DNA from: Microcaldota archaeon
Lineage (GTDB): Archaea; Micrarchaeota; Micrarchaeia; Burarchaeales; Burarchaeaceae
Length of the DNA: 11,215 bases
NCBI GenBank assembly: GCA_003660965.1
Contig: QMVF01000012.1
Span: forward strand, 1-11,215
Direction of reading: 5' to 3'
The position numbers were made by a program, and so were the translations under genes. Shown piece after piece: positions 1 to 7,100 of the stretch. Position 1 is the stretch's first letter; each line of letters opens with the position of its first letter. Under the pieces are notes generated by a model that had not been told where the DNA came from, searched no databases, and saw nothing but the letters and a program-made list of their open reading frames with translations.

Positions 1-3000
1 GACTTCAACCTTCTCTTCCTCCTTCTCCTCAATTGCATTCACTCCAACCGAAGCCAGCTCATCAGGAGGCAGGAACTTTACAGCAAGCCATCTGAATATG
101 TAGTCCACTATGGACTTGGCAATTCTTATCTGCTTGTTATTGGTCATTCCAGCAGGCTCGAATCTCATGTGCGCAAACTTTCTGACCAAATCCTTCAAAG
201 GCACCCCATACTGCAGGGCCATTGAAACCGAGGTTGCAAACGCATCCATCATTCCCGAAATGGTGCTTCCCTGCTTTGCCATTACTATGAATATCTCGCC
301 GGGCGAACCATCCTCGTAAAGCCCCACTGTAAGATAGCCCTCATGGCCCGCTATGCTGAACTTGTGGGTGATTGCCTTCCTCTCATCAGGCAGGCGCCTG
401 CGCACAGGCCTGTAAACCACCCTCTCCTCCTTGGCTTTCACTTCTTTCTTCTCCCTTGAAGTTGTAAGTGCCTGAGTGCGCTTCGAGCCATCCCTGTAAA
501 TTGCAATTGCCTTCAAGCCAAGCCTCCATGCAGTCATGTAAACATTTGCCACATCCTTAACCGTTGCCTCATTTGGCATGTTCACTGTTTTTGAAATAGC
601 GCCTGAGATGAAGGGCTGTACAGCGGCCATCATTCTCACATGACCCATGTAGTGTATGCTCCTCTTCCCCTTTGCAGGCTTGAATGCGCAGTCGAATACA
701 GGCAGGTGCTCCTCCTTCAATTCGGGCGCCCCCTCTATGGTATCATGCTCTTCCATGTATGCCAGAATAGACTTCCTCTCCTCCTCTGAATAGCCCAAAT
801 TTTTAAGCGCTCCGGGCACGGTGTTGTTTACCATCTTCATCATGCCCCCGCCCACCATCCACTTGTACTTAACCAGCGCAATGTCCGGCTCGATTCCAGT
901 AGTATCGCAGTCCATCATAAATCCAATCGTGCCCGTTGGTGCAATTACCGAAATCTGCGCATTCCTGAATCCGTTCTCCTTTCCAACTTCCAGCGCGGTT
1001 TCCCACGCACCTCTTGCAGCCCTGAGCAGTTCAGCCGGTACGTTTTTTTCATCCAGCTTGTAAGCATGCTCCTTGTGCAAACCTATAACCCTCAAAAACG
1101 GCTCCTCGTTTTTCTTATAATGCTTGAAAGGCCCGAGCCTCTTCGCTATTAATGCAGATGTTATGTAGCCCTGGGCTGTGAGCAATGCAGTAATTGCAGC
1201 TGCATGCTCCCTTCCCTCATCGCTGTCATAGGGCAGTCCGCGCAACATGAGCAGCGCGCCCAAATTGGCATAGCCAATTCCAAGCGGCCTGTAATCAAGG
1301 CTGTTCTGCCTTATGGCTTCAGTGGGATAGCCCGCAAAGCCCACGATGATTTCCATAGCAGTTATCAGGATTTCAACAGCATGCTTGAACTTCTCCACAT
1401 CTACCTTTCCCTTCTCATCTGCAAACTTGAGCAGGTTAAGGGAAGCCAGGTTGCATGCGGAATTGTCGAGGAACATATACTCGCTGCACGGATTGCTCGA
1501 TGTGATTCTGCCCGAGTTCAGAACCGGGTTCCACTTGTTTACTGTCGTGTCAAACTGCATTCCCGGGTCGCCGCAGAGCCAGGCAGCCTCTGCAATCATG
1601 TCCATCAGCTCCCTTGCCTTGTAGGTTTTTGCAACCTCGCCTGTAGTCACGTAGCGCGTGCTGAACTCCCTGTCCTTCTCAACAGCATGCATGAATTCAT
1701 CAGTAACGCGCACGCTCAAATTGGCATTCTGGAAGAACACTGAATCATAGGCTTCGCCTCCAAACGAGCCGTCATAGCCCGCCTCTATCAGTGCCCAAGC
1801 CTTCTTCTCCTCCTTCCACTTGCAGTTCACAAATTCCTCTATGTCGGGGTGGTCAACATTCAATATCTGCATCTTGGCAGCCCTTCTAGTCTTCCCGCCT
1901 GACTTGATTACACCTGCAAAAGCATCGTAGCCCTTCATGAATGAAACAGGCCCGCTGGCCCTTCCCCCTCCCTTAACCTGCTCCATGCTCGAGCGAAGGC
2001 TTGAGAGGTTGGTGCCTGCGCCTGAGCCGAACTTGAAAAGCATTCCCTCAGTTACAGCCAGTTCCAATATGCTCTTCATGCTGTCCTTTACTGAATTTAT
2101 GAAGCAGTTGTGCACGAGCACTGAATTCGATAGGTAATTTCCGCTTTGGGTCTGAATATCGTAAACCTGCATTTCGCCCAAAGGTTCTATTGATAGGATT
2201 TCAGAAAACCTGATCTCCGGGCATTCCTTCCCAGTTACTGTTATTGACTGCATCAAAGCAGTGCTCTTTCCGCTTGATACAAACCCAACCTCATTCAAAA
2301 ATTTCTCCCTCTCTGAGCGAATGGATACATCCAATTCAAACGTGTCATGCCTGTCTTCTCTGAGCTCGATCTTCCTTCTTATCCTTGAATACAGCCCCAA
2401 ACGAGTCATCAGGACTTGTACATCCTCCACAAACTCCTTTGAGATCATTGCAAATGCTATGTGTGCGCTCCTTCCATGTGTTGATGCGTAGCCTTCTGCC
2501 TGGAAAATGCTTTTCAAATACGCAGCTACTGCATCATTTGGCGCAGTCCATATGCTCTCAGGGACTCTCACCCCCCTGCCTCTCTTGAGAAGATCATATT
2601 TTTCCACGAAGGGCCTCAGTTCCTCCCCGTACAGCCTTATTCGCCTTACCTTCAGACTCTTATCCTTAGCTTCCACTTCTCTGACCTTTGCATGATGGGT
2701 TGGAAAAACTATGCGGAGATTTGAGGAAACCCACTCGTGCTCTTCATCATTTGCAGTAATGAATTCGATAGTAAGAGACCGGTTCGTTCCTTGCTCATAT
2801 TTGCCTACAAATCCATCGGTTTGAAGCCAGCCCGCCAATGCAGCCTCGGCCACCTCTCTTTCCGTAGCCTGCCTTGTAACTGTTTTTACGTGCGGATATA
2901 CCCGCATCTTCATTCCTGGCTTAAGCTCGCTTACAGGCTTCCATTCTAGCGAAAACGTTCTGCGCTCATCATGGGCGCAGACCACATGGTCCGCCGTCGC

Positions 3001-3651
3001 ATCCACGTAAAATCCATCGTTCAATCGAATCCTGTACACCTGCTTCCTCCCATTGTTCTTCACTGCAACTATTTGGGTCAATCCGTTGGCATCATAAACG
3101 GGCAATCCAACAAGGTTCTTCTCTACGATCTCCCCAATGGGTATAAGGCCATCCACTGTATTTACCCTTGCATAATATGGCTGGCACGCTGAGCACTGCG
3201 GGTGCTCCTCAACTCCCACGTTGAACCATACTGGGCTGTTGAATGCTGCGTACTGGTTCAGCAGTAAATAGGTGAGCTCAGCTTCAAAAGCCTCAGCCTC
3301 CTCCTCATTCTCAAAGTAATTCCCCTTCCTTCCCCATTCCGTAATGGTGGTTGCAACCCTTTCAATCAGCTGCCTTATACTGGTTTCGCGCTCCTTTGTA
3401 TCCAACGCGCCCCTGAAGTACTTTGAAACCACTATGTTCGTAGCCTGCTGCGACCACGTTTGCGGAACCTCAACGTTCTTCTGCTCAAATACGCTTTCAC
3501 CTTTTGCATTTGTAATTACCGCATCCCTCTTCTCCCACTTAAGCTCATCATAAGGGGTTCTTCCCTTCTTTGTAAACAGGCGCTTCAAATAGCACGATTC
3601 AACCTCTCTGCCTTTTCCCTCGGTTCCGCCCACAACATACTGTGATTTCAT
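1..3651 (-). CDS. nrdJ: Adenosylcobalamin-dependent (class II) ribonucleotide reductase, intein-containing, C-terminus cut by window edge
   Basis: Reduces ribonucleotides to deoxyribonucleotides using an adenosylcobalamin-derived thiyl radical; cytoplasmic. The frame is open from ATG 3651 to base 1: 1217 codons, of which 360 are an intein (residues 156-515). Without the intein, the order is: N-terminal motif YDELKWEKRDAVI; QCSA/CFINSV with the first redox Cys (precursor 516, NrdA C225 equivalent); FKFGSGAGTNLSSLRSS; NPCSEY with the thiyl-radical Cys (precursor 722); ACNLASLNL with the second redox Cys (733); PTGTIGFMMDCDTTG; and a TSCPD-type domain (MAKQGSTISGMMDAFATS) near the left edge. No N-terminal ATP-cone is seen. 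The ATG is preceded by GGAGATGAG, a good ribosome binding site; an upstream in-frame GTG at 3666 is less likely. The architecture resembles bacterial NrdJ. The terminal redox-Cys tail lies outside the window. The family assignment is secure from the motifs. Confidence 0.96.
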   Translation of the reverse strand, partial: MKSQYVVGGTEGKGREVESCYLKRLFTKKGRTPYDELKWEKRDAVITNAKGESVFEQKNVEVPQTWSQQATNIVVSKYFRGALDTKERETSIRQLIERVATTITEWGRKGNYFENEEEAEAFEAELTYLLLNQYAAFNSPVWFNVGVEEHPQCSACQPYYARVNTVDGLIPIGEIVEKNLVGLPVYDANGLTQIVAVKNNGRKQVYRIRLNDGFYVDATADHVVCAHDERRTFSLEWKPVSELKPGMKMRVYPHVKTVTRQATEREVAEAALAGWLQTDGFVGKYEQGTNRSLTIEFITANDEEHEWVSSNLRIVFPTHHAKVREVEAKDKSLKVRRIRLYGEELRPFVEKYDLLKRGRGVRVPESIWTAPNDAVAAYLKSIFQAEGYASTHGRSAHIAFAMISKEFVEDVQVLMTRLGLYSRIRRKIELREDRHDTFELDVSIRSEREKFLNEVGFVSSGKSTALMQSITVTGKECPEIRFSEILSIEPLGEMQVYDIQTQSGNYLSNSVLVHNCFINSVKDSMKSILELAVTEGMLFKFGSGAGTNLSSLRSSMEQVKGGGRASGPVSFMKGYDAFAGVIKSGGKTRRAAKMQILNVDHPDIEEFVNCKWKEEKKAWALIEAGYDGSFGGEAYDSVFFQNANLSVRVTDEFMHAVEKDREFSTRYVTTGEVAKTYKARELMDMIAEAAWLCGDPGMQFDTTVNKWNPVLNSGRITSSNPCSEYMFLDNSACNLASLNLLKFADEKGKVDVEKFKHAVEILITAMEIIVGFAGYPTEAIRQNSLDYRPLGIGYANLGALLMLRGLPYDSDEGREHAAAITALLTAQGYITSALIAKRLGPFKHYKKNEEPFLRVIGLHKEHAYKLDEKNVPAELLRAARGAWETALEVGKENGFRNAQISVIAPTGTIGFMMDCDTTGIEPDIALVKYKWMVGGGMMKMVNNTVPGALKNLGYSEEERKSILAYMEEHDTIEGAPELKEEHLPVFDCAFKPAKGKRSIHYMGHVRMMAAVQPFISGAISKTVNMPNEATVKDVANVYMTAWRLGLKAIAIYRDGSKRTQALTTSREKKEVKAKEERVVYRPVRRRLPDERKAITHKFSIAGHEGYLTVGLYEDGSPGEIFIVMAKQGSTISGMMDAFATSVSMALQYGVPLKDLVRKFAHMRFEPAGMTNNKQIRIAKSIVDYIFRWLAVKFLPPDELASVGVNAIEEKEEEKVEV
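2107..3186 (-). mobile_element. Intein with LAGLIDADG homing endonuclease inside nrdJ
   Basis: An in-frame insertion of 360 codons separates QCSA from CFINSV, which are contiguous in intein-free NrdJ. The insertion starts with Cys (CQPYYARVNTVDGLIPIGEIV, a typical block A), has a block B motif TADHVV, and ends in VYDIQT...VLVHN followed by Cys+1. These are the standard residues for protein splicing: Cys1, block-B Thr and His, penultimate His, terminal Asn, and Cys+1. Two LAGLIDADG-like helices, LAGWLQTDG (acidic residue at about intein position 124) and LKSIFQAEG (about 231), are about 107 residues apart, as in monomeric two-motif homing endonucleases. Both acidic residues are kept (D and E), so the endonuclease may be active. 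No frameshift or stop is seen. The element is expected to excise itself from the precursor and to spread to empty nrdJ alleles. Confidence 0.95.
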
Positions 3652-3655
3652 AAGC

Positions 3656-3665
3656 TCATCTCCCA
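3656..3665 (-). promoter_or_regulatory. Ribosome binding site of nrdJ
   Basis: The minus strand reads GGGAGATGAG four bases before ATG 3651. This resembles the archaeal Shine-Dalgarno core (GGAGGTGA) and supports that ATG over the in-frame GTG at 3666, which lies inside this region and has no comparable element upstream. Confidence 0.6.
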
Positions 3666-3671
3666 CTATTT

Positions 3672-3687
3672 AATCAATATATTGTGG
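3672..3687 (-). promoter_or_regulatory. NrdR-box-like palindrome in the nrdJ leader (strong copy)
   Basis: The minus strand reads CCACAATATATTGATT. Compared with the bacterial NrdR operator consensus ACACWATATATWGTGT, 13 of 16 positions agree, including the whole core CWATATATWG. It lies about 21 bp upstream of the nrdJ start codon and downstream of the TATA box, where a bound repressor would block initiation or elongation. The match is seen in the sequence; regulation by NrdR is inferred, since no nrdR gene is in the window. Confidence 0.5.
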
Positions 3688-3706
3688 CTCCACCCACGCA
3701 GGAGCC
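3686..3706 (-). promoter_or_regulatory. Hairpin in the nrdJ leader
   Basis: Inverted repeat GGCTCC / GGAGCC, a perfect 6-bp stem with a 9-base loop, between the TATA box and the nrdJ start. It lies almost exactly in the gap between the two NrdR-like sites. It could be a leader stem or part of a termination signal for the upstream small gene; it has no T-tract. Its role is unknown. Confidence 0.35.
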
Positions 3707-3719
3707 CCATATCTTGTTA
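3704..3719 (-). promoter_or_regulatory. Second, weak NrdR-box-like site
   Basis: The minus strand reads TAACAAGATATGGGGC, which matches the NrdR consensus at 10 of 16 positions. On its own this is poor. Its start is exactly 32 bp from that of the strong copy, leaving a 16-bp gap, which is about three helical turns and fits the tandem arrangement typical of NrdR operators. It lies at or just upstream of the expected transcription start. Confidence 0.3.
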
Positions 3720-3729
3720 ATCGGCAAGG

Positions 3730-3737
3730 TATTTAAA
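3730..3737 (-). promoter_or_regulatory. Archaeal TATA box of nrdJ
   Basis: The minus strand reads TTTAAATA, a perfect archaeal TATA box. Transcription would be expected to start about 25 bp downstream, near 3707, giving a leader of about 55 bases that contains the hairpin, the NrdR-like palindrome and the ribosome binding site. The box sits immediately next to the stop codon of the upstream small gene, so nrdJ has its own promoter rather than depending on read-through. Confidence 0.7.
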
Positions 3738-3738
3738 G

Positions 3739-4086
3739 CTATTCTTTTTCCTCATCCTTCCCCTCTTTCTTCACCCGCTTAACTCGCTTTTCCTTCTTCC
3801 TGCCCTTCTTCAAAGCCTGCTTTTCCCTCTCAACCGACTTCTCATACCTCTCCCTTGCCTTCTGCTCAATGCTCCTTACCTCGCGCATAAGCTCATCGCC
3901 AAAAGGCTTCTTGCTCTTCTGCCTGAACACGCATGAAACCGCCTGCTTCTTCTCCTCAACCTTTTGAACGGGCGCAAACGGCTCGGCGGGCTTCGCCTTC
4001 TCCTCCTTCACCTCCTTGGGTGCAATCCCATCGGGCTTGCGCTCAGGCTTTTTCTTCTTCTCCTTCTTTGAAGCCACATTCATCAT
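3739..4086 (-). CDS. Small, highly charged Lys/Glu-rich hypothetical protein (115 aa)
   Basis: I do not recognise this protein. From ATG 4086 (or the adjacent ATG 4083) it is 115 residues. It starts with a Lys cluster (KKEKKKKPERK), continues with a Pro/Lys/Glu-rich stretch with repeated EEK/KPAEP-type words, then a probable helix (about 66-90, GDELMREVRSIEQKARERYE), and ends in a strongly basic tail (KKGRKKEKRVKRVKKEGK). One Cys is present. There is no signal peptide or membrane span. The frame stays open further upstream, but that extension overlaps the start of the giant gene and the shared promoter, so the 4086 start is preferred. GTGAGCTT just before the ATG could act as a weak ribosome binding site; the AT-rich element 27 bp upstream also fits leaderless transcription. 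A nucleic-acid-binding or linker-like role is possible but only suggested by charge. It lies 87 bp upstream of nrdJ. Confidence 0.6.
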   Translation of the reverse strand: MMNVASKKEKKKKPERKPDGIAPKEVKEEKAKPAEPFAPVQKVEEKKQAVSCVFRQKSKKPFGDELMREVRSIEQKARERYEKSVEREKQALKKGRKKEKRVKRVKKEGKDEEKE

Positions 4087-4105
4087 AAGCTCACTTATGC
4101 ATATA

Positions 4106-4120
4106 GAAATAAATATTAAC
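4106..4120. promoter_or_regulatory. Shared divergent AT-rich TATA region
   Basis: The stretch GAAATAAATATTAAC reads as a TATA-like box on both strands (AAATAAATATT on plus, TTAATATTTATTTC on minus). Its centre, near 4113, is 27 bp from the minus-strand ATG at 4086 and 29 bp from the plus-strand GTG at 4142. That is the spacing expected if both messages are leaderless. A second AT-rich word, CTATATTT, lies at 4131-4138. Confidence 0.5.
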
Positions 4121-4141
4121 ACGAATTTCCCTATATTTACT

Positions 4142-7100
4142 GTGAGGCTCTCCCCTATAGTTTTTGCACTATTTGCTTCCCTTCTCCTATTTCCAGCGCT
4201 CTCAAATGCAGTAACCAATCCAGACCCCTGCCCCGGCTGCGACTACACCTTCATAACTATACGCAGCCATGAAGATGATTCTGGAATGCTTACTCTGGAT
4301 GCGCTACTTTATACAATGGATGTGAAGTACTTTACAAGCGCAGCTGTAATTGATAATCAGTGGAGAAACGGGGATGGCTATTTCAATGCAGAGGAATTTG
4401 AAGCAGATACTGATCAGTCCTTCGCGCCTCTTCCAAACAGGGAGATTGAATTCTACAAGGATGATGATAGGAACGGAATTGTAGACCCGGCTATTGACAC
4501 TCCGCTTTCCTGTTCGCCTGTAATGACTGCTGATGCTCCTGGAACCAACCAGCACGGGGTTGCAAGCTGCACAATTGACCCAGCTGCAGAAGGGTTGGGC
4601 GATGTTTCATGCGATGTGGTGATTGCATCCTACACCCCTGACGTGGCGCATGCTGCAACTGAAAGGTCTAGCAAGAGTACTCATGAAGTATGCGGCCATT
4701 TCACAATTCCACTGGGCTCGCTAGCCACGCTTATGGAAACCCAGCCCTTTACCTGCTTCCCAGTTTTCTTAATATTTGGCCTGCTTGCAGGTGCAATGTA
4801 TGCAGCTGGCAGAAGCCCAATTGCACTGTTTGACATCAGCACCCCGCGGCTTCCAAGACCCAAGCCATACAGCATGAGAAAGATTACCATAGGTACTGGA
4901 GGTGCGATGCACAGGATGGCCTTGAACAGGCAGCTTAGGCTGAGCCAGACGCTTACAGGTGTTGCAATAAGGAAGATAGCAAAGGATTTGAAGAAGGCAG
5001 GAGTGCCTGCACATGAAGTGGATGCAATTCTCAGAAGGATGAGAATGAAGAAAAGGCCGAGCAATCATGAAATTGCGGCTGCTCTGAGGCTGCTGGCAGC
5101 CTCCTATGATCCAAGAACTGGCAGATGCAGCATAACTGGTGCGCAGGCGCTTGCAACTGTAAAGGCTGATGCACGTGCAGCAGCAGATGTTGCAAAGAAC
5201 CGGGCAAGGAGTGAGATGGGGGATGCGGAAGTTGAGCTGATAGGCCAGCTTGCCTACAACCAGGCTCTGCGCAAGATGATTCATGTAGGCGAGCGCGGCA
5301 AGGGGCTTTTCAAGGGTCTTAGGCGCAATGAGCATTATGCGAACTTTCGCTCTTTGCATGATGCACTCTGGACTGAGGAGAATGTGAGAAGAATATTGGC
5401 AGCAGCTGCTATTGCTACTGGCCAGCACAACTGGCTTAAGGGAGTTGACATAGGAGGGAAGATAGGGGATGCGCTTGACAAGAAGACTGGGAGCAACCGG
5501 TTTGGGAAGTGGGGCAGGACTTTCAACATTGCGCCCCGTATGGCAGACAAGGGCTTCATAGGCGCATTTGCAGCAGGCACGATCGGTAAGGTAAAGCTGA
5601 TTGGGGACTTGACTGTAAAGCTGGTAAAGGATGGAATTCCTACCATGGTTGGTCTTAAGCGTGGCAAGGCAAGGGCTGGCAGAACCGCTGATTCATATAA
5701 CAACTTGAAAAAGGGAATGGAGGATGAGCGGGATGTGGTTATTGAAAGGATCAAAAGACTGCTTCGCTACAGGAATATGAGCGATAAAGAAATTATCCAT
5801 CTGGTAGCGAATGTAGATGATATAAGCAAAATAACTGATGACGCTCTCTTGAGCCGAGTGAAGGCTATCTTAGAATTCAAAAGGCAGTTTGGACCAATTG
5901 ATCCCAGAAGAGCAAAAAAAATAGGAAGCAGGCTTAGGCGTTTACTGGATAAATTGGAATCCGGAACTTTGACTGAGGCAGAGCGCAGAAGCATCGAAGC
6001 TGAAATCGGACGTATTGTGCAAGCTTCACCCGAAGCCAGAGTTTATATGCTCCGATATTTGGGAAGCAGACTCGATGCGCTTCATGCCGAAGCTCAAACT
6101 GGTAAGAAGAGCTATAGTGAACTGCTGACTCTGAAGAAGCGAATAGACCTACTATGTGATCAAGCAGTACATTTGACTACTGTAACTTATGATTACACCG
6201 CTCCTATTTCCGGCCAAATAGTCAACCGCCAGTTAAGCCTCTTCTCAGCACCCCTTTCAAACGGCGAGTTCAACCAGCTTGCGCGCAATGCACTGCTCAA
6301 GCATAAAATCTGGGAGCTCAGCACGTTTGCAAAGGAGCATGGAATTGATGAAGCTACTGCTGACCAGATGATGCAGGATGTTACAAGGGCTTATGAAGAG
6401 CACATAAATGATCCTACCAATTCAGTTAAGAAGCGGAATTTTGAGCAACAGTTCAAGCGGCTATTCGACGCTGTACTATATAAGATAAATGATGATCGGC
6501 AGGCAATTGCAAACCGTGGTTTGGGCAAGAACAGCGAAGAATTCATGATGCTTGAGGATACAGTTGCGCGCCTTTCAAATATCACTGGCAAGAAGTTCAA
6601 CATAGATTTGAACAACCCTATCACGTTGGATTCAAGCAAATCTACAAGTACGTTTACAAACCTTTCAGACATTCACGCAATGCTTGGGGGGGGAGAGCAT
6701 GCACAGGTGGGCCACCTTTATGATATACGGCCAGAAGGGCTTGACAAGCTTGTAAAGGCTCAGCTTGAGAGGTGGAGCACCCATGAGATGATAAGAACTA
6801 TGCGGCTCAATGTTAAGGAGTCTGGAACTCAGGCTGTGCTCGGGGATGCGGCAATTGCGCTTGGCATCTACAAACTGAATGCAGTGCCTGCTAATCAAAG
6901 GCAGGCATTCTTGAGCCAGCTCTCAATGGCACTTGAACACTCAATTGCATCCAAGAGGATTACTAAGGATCTGAAGCAGTTTATGCAGCAGGCAGGGGTG
7001 AGTCTTGATTATGCAACTATTGAGAAAATGGTTAGGCAGAAGTGCATAGACAAGTTCATTCTTAGGAGAAGGAATGCGTTTGTTGATGAGCTCAGGCAGG

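Noticed and set aside
1204..1743. Plus-strand open frame of 179 codons
   Set aside because: It lies entirely within the well-supported nrdJ frame on the opposite strand and shows no family motif; it is an antisense shadow.
3652..3738. Cobalamin riboswitch in front of the B12-dependent nrdJ
   Set aside because: The gap is only 87 bp with a single short hairpin and no B12-box-like sequence; it is too short for that riboswitch.
4016..4096. Start of the giant gene at ATG 4016
   Set aside because: It lies inside the opposite small gene, adds a Phe-rich stretch that is the antisense of Lys codons, and would put the signal peptide about 45 residues from the N-terminus.
4087..4218. N-terminal extension of the small charged protein up to ATG 4218
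   Set aside because: It would overlap the signal peptide of the giant gene and read through the shared AT-rich promoter; the added residues do not resemble the rest of the protein.
4769..5428. Minus-strand open frame of 219 codons, and others opposite the giant gene (for example 8243-8767)
   Set aside because: Their translations are rich in Cys, His and Ser with no coherent domain pattern, as expected of antisense reads of a long gene. The giant frame has a signal peptide, membrane span and zinc ribbon in order.
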